From: JBFMGS01 sp040752635
GTDB taxonomy: Bacteria; Bacillota; SHA-98; UBA4971
Length of the DNA: 30,416 nt
Reading direction: 5' to 3'
NCBI GenBank assembly: GCA_040752635.1
Contig: JBFMGS010000025.1
Span: forward strand, 1 to 30,416
The notes beneath the pieces were generated by a model, which was not told the origin of the DNA, searched no databases, and saw only the letters and a program-made list of their open reading frames with translations. Shown one piece after another: positions 8,951 through 16,964 of this stretch (its first letter is position 1; every line of letters starts with the position of its first letter). The translations under genes were made by a program, and so were the position numbers.

Positions 8951-10291
8951 TTGTTGCGCGAGACTTTCCGGGTGAGTTTGGGGGACGGGCAGACGTTGTT
9001 TTGGCTAGCATACTCCGACGAGCACGGCGCCATGTTCGACGAACCAGGCCTTATAGCCCTGGGCCGCTCATGGGACGACATATGGGAAGTGCGCGACCAG
9101 GACATGATCCCTCTTCCTGAGGGTTCCACCCTTGTGATGTTGCCCGGCCGCCAGGCGCTCGGCATGAGTAAGGCCACAGGCGAGGCGCAAGTTGTGTGGA
9201 TCGACCCCGACGGGTCGGGAGAGCGCGAGTTCCCCGGGTGGGCCGTGGGGGCTCTCCTGCCGGCGGGCTATACGCGCACGCTTCTTCCTGCCTACGCACT
9301 CGACTGGACGGAGATGCCTGTAACCCTGCCCCTTTATGGTTACACCGCTGTAGGAATGCGCGGAGGGCAACCTTACGTAGCAGCGCTGAAGACCGATGAC
9401 CCGTCGAGATGGGATCCGCGCTGGTATAACACTCCTGATCTCAGTGCTCTCGTGGATGCCAGAGTAGGGGAACTCCCGGGCAACAGGATCCTGCAACAGC
9501 TGGCCAAGTGTGCACTCGAGTACCGCTGTTTTACAGCCCAGAATGTCTTCTACCGGCGGTGGGAGGCCGGTATACCTGTATCACCAGCTTGTTCTGCGGC
9601 GTGCATCGGCTGCATCTCACTGCAGCCTGCTGAGTGTTGTCCGTCGCCCCAGGCCCGAATCGACTTTGTTCCTTCGCTGGAGGAGATAGTGGAGATCGCG
9701 GTGCCGCACCTCAGAGACGCCCCGGAAGCGATCGTCAGCTTTGGGCAGGGGTGCGAAGGGGAGCCGCTGCTCCAGGCGGACCTCATCGCGCGTGCGATAA
9801 GAAGTATAAGGGCGGTTGCAGGGGAGGGCCTTATCAACATCAACACGAATGCAGGGTCTGCTGAAGATGTGAAGAAGATCTGCGCGGCCGGGCTGGATAG
9901 CATGAGGGTGAGCCTTATAAGCGCCCGGGCCGAGGTCTATAACCTGTACCACCGCCCTCGAGCGTACAGATTCGAGGACGTTGAGGTGTCGGTGGCCGCA
10001 GTAAAGGACAGCGGGGTATACGTATCGGTTAACCTTCTCGTTTTCCCGGGCCTTACCGACCGGGAGGAGGAGCTAGATGCGCTGTGTGCTTTTATCGACA
10101 GGACCCGTATAGACATGGTGCAACTGCGGAACCTCAACATCGACCCTGACGTTCTAACCAGTGCCTTGCCTGGCCCGAAGGGGCGGGTGCTGGGCGTTGA
10201 GGAGTTTGTTCGGGAGATCCGTGCGAGGTTTCCCAACCTGCGCGTGGGGAATTTCAGCCCCTCACGTGAAGGGCTTCGGGGCTCTGCTTAG
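8951..10291 (+). CDS. Radical SAM protein with a long N-terminal extension
   Basis: A 446-aa iron-sulfur enzyme. The 4Fe-4S/SAM motif is CSAACIGC (Cys 214, 218 and 221, spacing CxxxCxxC). It is followed by the second-strand glycine-rich segment FGQGCEGEPLL and a strand with INTNAGS, so the TIM-barrel fold of radical SAM enzymes is supported. The first 200 residues carry no domain I recognise and are rich in Trp, Pro and Gly. There is no extra C-terminal cysteine cluster, so a SPASM domain is unlikely. The TTG start at 8951 follows GGAAGG by 5 nt; the next codon is also TTG. It ends 22 bp before the flippase-like gene. The substrate is unknown. Confidence 0.85.
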   Translation: MLRETFRVSLGDGQTLFWLAYSDEHGAMFDEPGLIALGRSWDDIWEVRDQDMIPLPEGSTLVMLPGRQALGMSKATGEAQVVWIDPDGSGEREFPGWAVGALLPAGYTRTLLPAYALDWTEMPVTLPLYGYTAVGMRGGQPYVAALKTDDPSRWDPRWYNTPDLSALVDARVGELPGNRILQQLAKCALEYRCFTAQNVFYRRWEAGIPVSPACSAACIGCISLQPAECCPSPQARIDFVPSLEEIVEIAVPHLRDAPEAIVSFGQGCEGEPLLQADLIARAIRSIRAVAGEGLININTNAGSAEDVKKICAAGLDSMRVSLISARAEVYNLYHRPRAYRFEDVEVSVAAVKDSGVYVSVNLLVFPGLTDREEELDALCAFIDRTRIDMVQLRNLNIDPDVLTSALPGPKGRVLGVEEFVREIRARFPNLRVGNFSPSREGLRGSA

Positions 10292-10313
10292 GACTGGTGA
10301 GAGGCGGGGTGCT

Positions 10314-11375
10314 GTGATACAGCCAAGGAGCACTAAAAGCCTGGTGCGTGGGGCGGCCGGGGCGGTTCTTTTCAGCACTTTCGTCATCTTCATTCTTATG
10401 AGGCTCACAGGAAGGGGCGAAGGTTGGGCCAGCCTCTTCAAAGTGAACCGGGCGTGTCTGGCCATAGCCGGCGGCCTTGTGGTGGCAGGATGGGTGCTAG
10501 AGGCCGTCCGAATTGAGACTCTCACGCGGGCTATTGGTGGCAGGCTGGGCTTCTGGAGCGCGCTGCGAATCACCCTGGCAGGGGCGTTCGCCGCGTGCGT
10601 CACGCCCTTTGATACCGGCGGCGAACCTCTTCAGGTGTACCTTCTTCACCGCCTCGGGTTTGGGGCGGGGGAGTCCACCGCGGTGATCGCCGTGAAGACC
10701 ATAATAAGCTCGCTTGCCAGGCTGTTCTTGGTGCTCATTTTCCCCGCGTGGTATATCATCGGCCGGCGGTCCTGGGATCTCCCCGGGGGGCTTGAAGTAG
10801 CTCTCTTCGTAGGGCTATTGGTTTACATCCTGGTTTTTGCACTGATGGCCTTCTTTACGGCCTACCCGGAATCAGTCGGCGCCGTGCTCGGCCGGGTCCT
10901 TCGCAACAGGTTCGGTAGGAGGGTTATCCCGGCCCATGCGGCAGACGCCCTACTGGAGAAGGTGAGGACGGGCGCGAACGATTTCCGCGCGGCCCTTCAG
11001 ATGTTCGTGCGTGAGCGGAGGCCTGCGCTCATCGTGATAACTGTCTTGAGCCTGTTGGGCTGGGCGATAGCGTTCTTCATCCCTGTTCTGTTGCTCCGGG
11101 GTCTCGGGGTGGACCCGCCCTTTGCGCAGACCATGGGCATAGCGGGAATCTTCTATCTGGCTGCGGCGTACGCTCCTACGCCCGGGTCCAGCGGGGCTGC
11201 TGAAGCGAGCCTGGCGGCGCTTTTCGGCTCCGTGGTGCCTTTCAGGCTTCTTGGTGTATTTGTCATCCTATGGAGGAGCATCACATACTACCTTACGTTG
11301 CTCGTCGGAGCGACTGCCGTTGCCATCAGTTATGTTCAGCGGCGGCCGCGCCGGGACGGGAAGTACGAAGAATAG
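10314..11375 (+). CDS. Flippase-like/LPG synthase-type integral membrane protein
   Basis: A 353-aa multi-pass membrane protein of the UPF0104 family, which includes the transmembrane half of lysylphosphatidylglycerol synthase and glycolipid flippase-like proteins. About eight hydrophobic segments are visible. Family hallmarks include the region CVTPFDTGGEPLQVYLL near residues 98-114 and the C-terminal stretch YAPTPGSSGAAEASL, a typical PTPGGxGxxE-like motif. The soluble aminoacyl-transferase domain of MprF is missing, so it should not modify lipids by itself. I chose GTG 10314 because the longer frame would overlap the radical SAM gene by more than 120 bp. It probably moves or retains an envelope lipid; this is inference. 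Confidence 0.85.
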   Translation: MIQPRSTKSLVRGAAGAVLFSTFVIFILMRLTGRGEGWASLFKVNRACLAIAGGLVVAGWVLEAVRIETLTRAIGGRLGFWSALRITLAGAFAACVTPFDTGGEPLQVYLLHRLGFGAGESTAVIAVKTIISSLARLFLVLIFPAWYIIGRRSWDLPGGLEVALFVGLLVYILVFALMAFFTAYPESVGAVLGRVLRNRFGRRVIPAHAADALLEKVRTGANDFRAALQMFVRERRPALIVITVLSLLGWAIAFFIPVLLLRGLGVDPPFAQTMGIAGIFYLAAAYAPTPGSSGAAEASLAALFGSVVPFRLLGVFVILWRSITYYLTLLVGATAVAISYVQRRPRRDGKYEE

Positions 11376-11398
11376 ACAAGCGGAAGGTGCAACAGGCT

Positions 11399-12781
11399 AT
11401 GGCCCATGTTCAAGTGCGCACGTCCCGCAGCTTTGCGCAGCCGCGCCGGAGAGTATCGCGGAGAAGAGCGTTTAGCGCAGTTCGACACAACTTCATATGC
11501 ACCACTCTCGAAGGGATGGCGACTAACGCTGCCTTCGGCCTTGTCAACCCCTTCCTGGGAGTTTACGCCATAGCCCTCGGGGCCTCCAGTTTCCTGGTCG
11601 GCCTTCTCACCGCAATCCCTGCTCTCGTTAACGCGATTGTCTTTCTTCCCGCTGCGGGGCTGGTGGAGAGGCAGAGATCCCGGCTTCCAACGGTGCTCCT
11701 ATGGGCGGGTTTGCACCGGATGCTTTACTTGCCTCTCGCCTTCATCCCGTTCCTCCCATTCCTGCCGGAGCTGAGAGCCGGGTCCCTTGTGGCGATCGTT
11801 GCCCTAATGTCCATCCCGGGAGCAATATCGGGCGTCGCATGGACGGCCATGGTGGGCGACATGTTCCCGGAGCAACAGCGCGGCGAGATCTTCGGGCTTC
11901 GGAACATGTACGTCGGGCTTACAGGCGTCGCCGGGACGCTTGCTGCAGGGTACCTGCTAGACGTTGTGCCTTTCCCCGGCAACTACGTGGCGCTCTTCCT
12001 TGCGGCAACGGTCTTTGCCGGGGTTGGCCTCGCTTTTATGTCCAGGATGCGCGAGGAGGCACCGTCCCCGGATGCATGTGCCCCGGCGGCGAGCATTGTT
12101 TCACGGGTGAAGGATCTTCTCACCGACGAGGAGTATGGCCGGAAGTTCAAGTTCTTCACGCTGAGTTGCTTCATGCTGTGGTTCGGGTTCGGGTTCACTG
12201 CGGCGATGTGGCCGATATACCACGTCGAAGTGCTGCTTTTGTCCAACACTACCATCGGCGTCTTCGCAATGCTGGCGGGGATGGCCACGGTCGTAAGCTC
12301 TGTGTACTGGGGGAAGGTGGCATCGTGCCAGGGGAACAGGATAGTCCTTTTGATCTGCATGGCAGGGCTCGCCGTTTTCCCGGTCATGTATGTGCTGTCG
12401 AGGTCGGTGACTTACCTATATCTGATGCAGGCAGCATCCGGGTTCTGCCTCGGGGGACTCAACCTCGCCGTGTTCAACCTGGTCCTCGAGTACTCCAAGC
12501 CTGGCAGGAGCGCGAGCGCTGTCGCAGTGTTCAACATGCTCATGAACGTTGCCACGTTTGCAGCACCTTTCCTTGGAGATGTATTCTACAATGCATTCGG
12601 TATCCCGACCGTTTTCTATGCCGGGACATGTGTGCGTCTTGTGTCACTGCTACTGCTTTCCGCGATCATAGAGCGCCCGCACCTCGCATTTCCGCGTGTG
12701 GCGCGGCTGCGCCGTCGGTGTGCAGGCATCACAAAGGGGGGGGATGATGGTGAGGTTGGTGGTGGCTATTGTCAGAGATAG
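11399..12781 (+). CDS. MFS transporter
   Basis: A 460-aa major facilitator superfamily permease with about 12 hydrophobic helices in two halves split by a hydrophilic loop near residues 215-250. The N-terminal half has an MFS-type pattern (NPFLGVYAIALGASSFLVGL, then GLVERQRSR after helix 2). ATG 11399 is chosen because GGAAGG lies about 10 nt upstream and an earlier in-frame ATG at 11270 would overlap the flippase-like gene by about 105 bp. The N-terminus is Arg-rich. The substrate cannot be read from the sequence. The 3' end overlaps darA by 35 bp, which suggests coupled translation. Confidence 0.9.
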   Translation: MAHVQVRTSRSFAQPRRRVSRRRAFSAVRHNFICTTLEGMATNAAFGLVNPFLGVYAIALGASSFLVGLLTAIPALVNAIVFLPAAGLVERQRSRLPTVLLWAGLHRMLYLPLAFIPFLPFLPELRAGSLVAIVALMSIPGAISGVAWTAMVGDMFPEQQRGEIFGLRNMYVGLTGVAGTLAAGYLLDVVPFPGNYVALFLAATVFAGVGLAFMSRMREEAPSPDACAPAASIVSRVKDLLTDEEYGRKFKFFTLSCFMLWFGFGFTAAMWPIYHVEVLLLSNTTIGVFAMLAGMATVVSSVYWGKVASCQGNRIVLLICMAGLAVFPVMYVLSRSVTYLYLMQAASGFCLGGLNLAVFNLVLEYSKPGRSASAVAVFNMLMNVATFAAPFLGDVFYNAFGIPTVFYAGTCVRLVSLLLLSAIIERPHLAFPRVARLRRRCAGITKGGDDGEVGGGYCQR

Positions 12782-13076
12782 TGACACCCCGGCTCTTCTC
12801 GACGCATTGGCGGAGAGGCGCATCGGTGCAACCAGGCTTGCTTCGACCGGTGGATTTCTCCGCGAGGGTAATACGACGTTCCTGATAGGTGTGGATGACG
12901 AAAGGGTTTCTGAGGTGATCGAGGTTATCACGAAGTGCTGTCCCAGACGCATCCAGACTGCTCCCCAGTTTACGCCAGGACCTGGACAGATGCCGTCCGG
13001 AGGAATCCCTGTGCAAGTTCAGGCGGGAGGCGCTATCGTATTCGTTGCTCCGGTGGAGCGCTTCATTCGAATCTAA
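12747..13076 (+). CDS. darA: Cyclic-di-AMP receptor, DarA/PstA type (PII-like)
   Basis: A small trimeric PII-like protein that binds c-di-AMP. From ATG 12747 it is 109 aa, the same length as B. subtilis DarA, and follows it closely from memory: the first strand VRLVVAIVRD, the ligand loop LASTGGFLREGNTTFLIGV, and the last strand GGAIVFVAPVERF. ATG 12744 is the alternative start, but it directly abuts the G-run that serves as ribosome binding site. Output partners of DarA are unknown in general. The gene overlaps the end of the MFS gene in another frame, so the two are probably expressed together. Identification is strong. Confidence 0.94.
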   Translation: MVRLVVAIVRDSDTPALLDALAERRIGATRLASTGGFLREGNTTFLIGVDDERVSEVIEVITKCCPRRIQTAPQFTPGPGQMPSGGIPVQVQAGGAIVFVAPVERFIRI

Positions 13077-13255
13077 AGCCGCTGTGCAGGCATGTTCCTG
13101 ATTATGTCACGGGTTGCCGAAGGCACGCAAATCTCAAGCGCGTCTGATATGGGCACTGGCAACCGCTGGCAGGGTTTGTATGCTAATCAAACGACACGAC
13201 CCCTGGCGACCAACCCGGGGAGGAACGAGCAGGTCTTGCGTAGAAGATCAGGAGC
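13077..13255 (+). promoter_or_regulatory. Gap with inverted repeats ahead of the cyclase gene
   Basis: GGTTGCC (13112-13118) and GGCAACC (13158-13164) enclose a 39-nt segment, and GTTTG (13174-13178) pairs with CAAAC (13188-13192). The arrangement looks like an RNA leader or an operator region. I could not match it to a named riboswitch. No convincing promoter pair is visible; TATGCT near 13179-13184 with an extended TG is a possible -10. The cyclase ATG has AGGAG only 1 nt upstream, so its translation start is poorly served. Confidence 0.3.
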
Positions 13256-15070
13256 ATGGCGCCGCGAAACACATGGATTAAGACAATAGCTGCAGGCATA
13301 GTCATAGGAGCTGCGGTCGCGGCTACGCATGTCACGAGCCTTGGCGAACGCATCGAGTTCGCAGCATATGACCTGTGCCACAGGCTTGCGCCCGGCCCGA
13401 GCCCGATGCCTGACATAGTCATCATTGCAATCGATGACGAATCCTTGTCGAGGCTTGGAGGATGGCCGTGGCCCAGGTCGTATTACTCCAGGCTTCTTGG
13501 CATTCTTGCGAAAGAAAAGGCCAGGGCCATCGGCATCGACATCCTGATGCCTGAGGTATCCACAGATCCGGCGGCCGACCGGGCGCTCGCCGCTGCCGCT
13601 GCACTGTCAGGGCGCACGGTGTTTCCTTTCTACAGCGAAAGCAAGGTGCTTCCCAGAGGATCACAGGTATTCCATGCCACCGGCCAGCGAAGGCTGCCTT
13701 ACGCTGAGCTTGCTCGCTCCAGCCTGGTCGGCAGCGTGGTCGCAGTGCCGGACCCGGACGGCATCCTTCGCCGACACCTTCCGGTTATCCTCGACGAGGG
13801 CAGGCCTTTCTACTCGATGGACTTGGAACTTGCCCGCCTGTATCTTGGGCTTCCCTCTTCTGAAGTCTCGTTTTCCCGAAGCGGCCTTCGGGTGGGCCCG
13901 GTCCGCGTGCCGCTGGACTCGACCGGGCGTGTTTTCGTAAAGTATTCGTCCGGCGCGCCTGGCGGCCCCGGTTACAAGACAGTTCCATGCTACAGAGTTC
14001 TGAATGGCGAGTTTACGCCGGGAGAGTTTGAGGGCAAGATAGTCCTCGTCGGGGTGCGCGCTCAGGGTTTGCACGACTTCTACTTCACCCCGCTTTCGTC
14101 AGCGGGAAATCCCGTGCCCGGCGTGGAGGTCCATGCCAATACAGTGCAGGCGCTCCTTGAAGGCCGGATGGTGAAGGGCGTTCCGGAGTCGCTACTTGCC
14201 CTGACATGCATCGGGGCCGCCGTCATCCTGACCGCGATGTTCCGCGGGCTTCATCCGGCGCGGGCTGGGGCGATCTCATGCGCAGCCGGGATCTTGGCAG
14301 CTTTGCTGAGCTTTGTGCTTTTCAGCAGAGCGAACGTGTGGGCCGATCCCACGCCGATCATTGGTGTGGTGGCGGTGAGCCTGGCGCGTCAACTTGCCAC
14401 CTCCTTCATCATTGCCGAAAACGAAAAGGCGAGAGTCCGGGCCACGTTCAGCCGGTATGTTTCGCCTGCGGTGGTCGATGAGGTCTTGCGGGCGCGAGAA
14501 GAAGTATCTCTCGGCGGGAGGCGGCTCGACATCACTGTCATGTTCGCGGACCTCCGCGGTTTCACGGCGTTTGCCGAGCGTGAGTCCCCGGAGCGTGTGG
14601 TGGACGTTTTGAATGCGCATCTTTCTATGATCGCCGAGGCTATCTTCCGGGAAGGCGGCACGCTCGACAAGTTCACCGGGGACGGAGTGATGGCTGTATT
14701 CGGGGCCCCGGTGCCGCAAGAAGACCACGCGCTTCGTGCTGCGCGGGCCGCCATTGCTATAAGGGAGGCCTCACGCAGGCAGACGACGGCATCTGACCGG
14801 GGAGATGGCGTCTGGCTTCCGATAGGGGTGGGGATGGCCTCGGGCGAGGCTGTCGTGGGCAACATCGGGACGCTTGCACGGATGGATTACACGGCAGTCG
14901 GGGACGTTGCAAACCTCGCGGCGAGGCTGGAGAGCATCGCCGGGCCGGGGCAGGTGCTGATGTGCGCTCGCACGTACGGGGCGCTTTGCGGCAGGGTTGC
15001 TGCAGAAACCGTCGGCTCCATCACGGTCCGGGGCAGGTCCTCGCCAGTGGACATTTATCAGCTCTTGTGA
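13256..15070 (+). CDS. CHASE2-domain class III adenylate cyclase
   Basis: A 604-aa membrane sensor enzyme predicted to make cAMP. An N-terminal transmembrane helix (about residues 7-27) precedes an extracytoplasmic CHASE2 domain with the family pattern DIVIIAIDDESLSRLGGWPW. Three transmembrane helices lie near residues 300-375, and the class III cyclase domain fills about 420-600. The metal aspartates are in MFADLRGF and in FTGDGVMAVFG. The lysine of LDKFTGDG and threonine of DYTAVGD sit where purine choice is made (a Lys/Thr pair, known from bacterial adenylate cyclases). NLAARLE supplies the transition-state Asn and Arg. ATG 13256 is the only start in frame, though its ribosome binding site is too close. 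The signal sensed is unknown. Confidence 0.94.
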   Translation: MAPRNTWIKTIAAGIVIGAAVAATHVTSLGERIEFAAYDLCHRLAPGPSPMPDIVIIAIDDESLSRLGGWPWPRSYYSRLLGILAKEKARAIGIDILMPEVSTDPAADRALAAAAALSGRTVFPFYSESKVLPRGSQVFHATGQRRLPYAELARSSLVGSVVAVPDPDGILRRHLPVILDEGRPFYSMDLELARLYLGLPSSEVSFSRSGLRVGPVRVPLDSTGRVFVKYSSGAPGGPGYKTVPCYRVLNGEFTPGEFEGKIVLVGVRAQGLHDFYFTPLSSAGNPVPGVEVHANTVQALLEGRMVKGVPESLLALTCIGAAVILTAMFRGLHPARAGAISCAAGILAALLSFVLFSRANVWADPTPIIGVVAVSLARQLATSFIIAENEKARVRATFSRYVSPAVVDEVLRAREEVSLGGRRLDITVMFADLRGFTAFAERESPERVVDVLNAHLSMIAEAIFREGGTLDKFTGDGVMAVFGAPVPQEDHALRAARAAIAIREASRRQTTASDRGDGVWLPIGVGMASGEAVVGNIGTLARMDYTAVGDVANLAARLESIAGPGQVLMCARTYGALCGRVAAETVGSITVRGRSSPVDIYQLL

Positions 15071-15081
15071 TGAAGATCACG
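15066..15081 (+). promoter_or_regulatory. CRP-type operator upstream of the FecR gene
   Basis: TGTGATGAAGATCACG matches the E. coli CRP half-sites TGTGA-N6-TCACA at 9 of 10 defined bases. It overlaps the cyclase stop codon and lies 163 bp before the FecR start. A second loose pair, GTGA (15088-15091) and TCAC (15102-15105), follows with spacing 10 instead of 8 between the four-base cores. The Crp protein two genes on has the matching recognition residues. Binding itself is inferred. Confidence 0.5.
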
Positions 15082-15243
15082 GAAATGGTGAGCTACTTAT
15101 ATCACGGTAAAGATGGGGGCCTCAGCCCTCGGACTTGGAGCTCCTAAGGGAACGGCCACGTTGTGTAGGCGCGCATGGGTCGCGCAACGACCAGGCGGCA
15201 CGGTGGGCGGCACAATCAACAGACCGCGGGTGGTGCATGCAGC

Positions 15244-16122
15244 ATGCTACGGGCTAAGAGAAGTGCGCTCCTTTTGTCTGCGGTGTCTATTGCCTTCTCG
15301 ATTGGGCTGGGCTTACACGGCGACGCTTCCGCCGAAACCGGGCGACCGAAGGCGGTGGCAGAGATTTCGAGACTAGAGGGTACGGTGGTAGTCTTACGTG
15401 CAGGGTCCAAACTCTGGGAGGGTGCTGCAGCTGGCCGGAGCTTGTACCATGGGGATCGCGTCAAGACCGAATCTGAATCCTGGGCAACGCTCGCGCTTGC
15501 GAGCAGCGGTTCTCTTATGCTCGGTCCCAGTTGCGAGGTCTGCTTTGACTCCCTTCTGCACCTGCGGCTTTTCATCGGCCGCATCTGGGCAAAGGTGCGG
15601 CCCGTGTTAGGCGGCGCTGAGAGCTTTAGGGTCCAGACCCCCGCCGCGGTGGTGGGCGTCCGCGGGACGGGGTTCAGCGTGTGTGTGAGCGCGGACGGTG
15701 CGACTACGGTATCCGTAGTGTCCGGGCTTGTCGAGGTTGCCGGAGCGGACGGGATGGTCCTGGTGCCTCCAGGATACGCCACGCACGTCAGGAGGGGCCG
15801 TGCGCCGGTGCTACCGCGGCCTATGGACGATGAGGAAAAGCGTGCATGGGATGAGAAGAAACGCCGAGCAAGAGACGACGACTGGAACGAAGACGACGAC
15901 AGACACGAAGAGTCTGAGGAACACAGTAGTAAAAAAGATCGTGGAGATCACGGCGCGGCCGACCATGGTCCACCTGACACGAATGCCCCGCCCGGCAACG
16001 GCCTTCCTGAGGAGGCCGGTAAGGGCGGCGACGCCGGCGATGGTTACCGGGACGATCGTGGCGATGATAGTGCGAATGATCAAACTGATGATCACGACAA
16101 CAGAGGTCGTACCACAGAGTAA
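15244..16122 (+). CDS. Exported FecR-domain protein with charged disordered tail
   Basis: A 292-aa exported protein. ATG 15244 gives a clean signal peptide (MLRAKRSALLLSAVSIAFSI, cleavage near ASA-ET at 30); ATG 15175 would add 23 hydrophilic residues before it. Residues about 36-185 form a FecR domain: an early strand with SRLEGTVVVLRAG, then the signature TPAAVVGVRGTGFSVCV at 132-148, then VSVVSGLVEVAG. Residues 194-292 are a low-complexity tail of Asp, Glu, Lys, Arg, His and Gly with no hydrophobic core. There is no FecI sigma factor or TonB receptor nearby, so this is not classical iron-dicitrate signalling. It lies between a cyclase and a Crp gene, which points to an envelope role in that circuit. 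The ribosome binding site is weak. Confidence 0.85.
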   Translation: MLRAKRSALLLSAVSIAFSIGLGLHGDASAETGRPKAVAEISRLEGTVVVLRAGSKLWEGAAAGRSLYHGDRVKTESESWATLALASSGSLMLGPSCEVCFDSLLHLRLFIGRIWAKVRPVLGGAESFRVQTPAAVVGVRGTGFSVCVSADGATTVSVVSGLVEVAGADGMVLVPPGYATHVRRGRAPVLPRPMDDEEKRAWDEKKRRARDDDWNEDDDRHEESEEHSSKKDRGDHGAADHGPPDTNAPPGNGLPEEAGKGGDAGDGYRDDRGDDSANDQTDDHDNRGRTTE

Positions 16123-16135
16123 GGAGTTGTATCTC

Positions 16136-16831
16136 GTGTCTGAACGTTGCGACCCCATATCGGTCATGGGCGCAATCCCCCTGTTTAGCAGGCTTGACCG
16201 TGCAAGCCTCGAGAGACTCCTGACAATCGCTCGAAAGAGGCGATACGCGCGGGGCCACCTCATTTTCTTCGAAGGCGATCCCGGGGGCTCGCTCCTGATA
16301 ATCGTTTCTGGGGTGGTCAAGATCTATAAGGTTGCCGAGGATGGTCGGGAGAAGACGCTGGCGATCCTCGAAGCAGGCGACTTCTTTGGAGAAATGGGCG
16401 TTTTCGACGGGGCGCCCAGGTCGGCTGCGGCTGAAGCTCTTTCTGATTGCGAGCTCTTGATCATAGATCGAGGTCCTTTTGTTGACCTCATGAAAACCAC
16501 CCCGGGCCTTGCCACCGACGTAGCACTTGCTCTGGCCGAGCGACTGCGCAGGACCAATGAGGACCTGGAGCGACTTGCGTTTCGGGACGCGCGCGGTCGC
16601 GTTATCGAAGCCCTGCTACAGTTATCCCGCGCCCATGGCGAGAAGACCGGCCCAAGGGTGAGACTCACGGTGAGATTGACCCATCAGGAGCTCGCAAGCT
16701 ATGTTAGTGTGACAAGGGAGACAGTGACAAGGGTTCTTGCGGAGCTCCAGGATAGCCATCTCGTCTCGATAGACGCTGACAGGCGCATTGTTATTCAGGA
16801 CGAGGACGGCTTGCGCAGCCTTGTGACCTGA
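16136..16831 (+). CDS. Crp/Fnr-family transcription regulator, CRP-like
   Basis: A 231-aa regulator with an N-terminal cyclic-nucleotide-binding barrel and a C-terminal winged helix. GTG 16136 is chosen because AAGGAG (16121-16126) sits 9 nt upstream; TTG 16127 abuts it. The phosphate-binding cassette keeps the cAMP contacts of E. coli CRP: Glu 86 in FFGEMGVF and Arg 95-Ser 96 in APRSAA. The long helix has RRTNEDLERLAF, where Thr 140 matches CRP Thr127; the next residue is Asn, not Ser. The recognition helix SVTRETVTRVL has Arg 194, Glu 195 and Arg 199, the CRP triplet that reads GTGA, not the FNR pattern. There is no N-terminal Fe-S cysteine cluster. It lies 13 bp after the FecR gene, so they share a transcript. 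Confidence 0.93.
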   Translation: MSERCDPISVMGAIPLFSRLDRASLERLLTIARKRRYARGHLIFFEGDPGGSLLIIVSGVVKIYKVAEDGREKTLAILEAGDFFGEMGVFDGAPRSAAAEALSDCELLIIDRGPFVDLMKTTPGLATDVALALAERLRRTNEDLERLAFRDARGRVIEALLQLSRAHGEKTGPRVRLTVRLTHQELASYVSVTRETVTRVLAELQDSHLVSIDADRRIVIQDEDGLRSLVT

Positions 16832-16833
16832 GA

Positions 16834-16866
16834 AGCAAGGAATGTGAGGAAGAACACACTCTTGCT
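16834..16866 (+). promoter_or_regulatory. CRP-like site within a hairpin between crp-type gene and acidic-protein gene
   Basis: TGTGAGGAAGAACACA (16843-16858) matches TGTGA-N6-TCACA at 9 of 10 defined bases. It is enclosed by AGCAAG (16834-16839) and CTTGCT (16861-16866), so the RNA could also fold into a hairpin, with TGTG pairing to CACA. Operator and transcript-end hairpin are both possible; there is no T-run. It lies about 107 bp before the next gene. Confidence 0.35.
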
Positions 16867-16964
16867 GTGACTGGTAAGACGGGCATTCATCCCCGGAGGC
16901 CCTATGATTGAGTCGGAAGCCTGGAGGGAGTACGAATGAAGACAAAAAGGGGGATGGATGCAAG

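Noticed and set aside
15728..16135. In-frame 5' extension of the Crp-type ORF, giving 367 codons
   Set aside because: It overlaps the FecR gene in another frame, is Thr/Arg/Met-rich shadow sequence, and the AAGGAG-GTG start at 16136 fits the family length.
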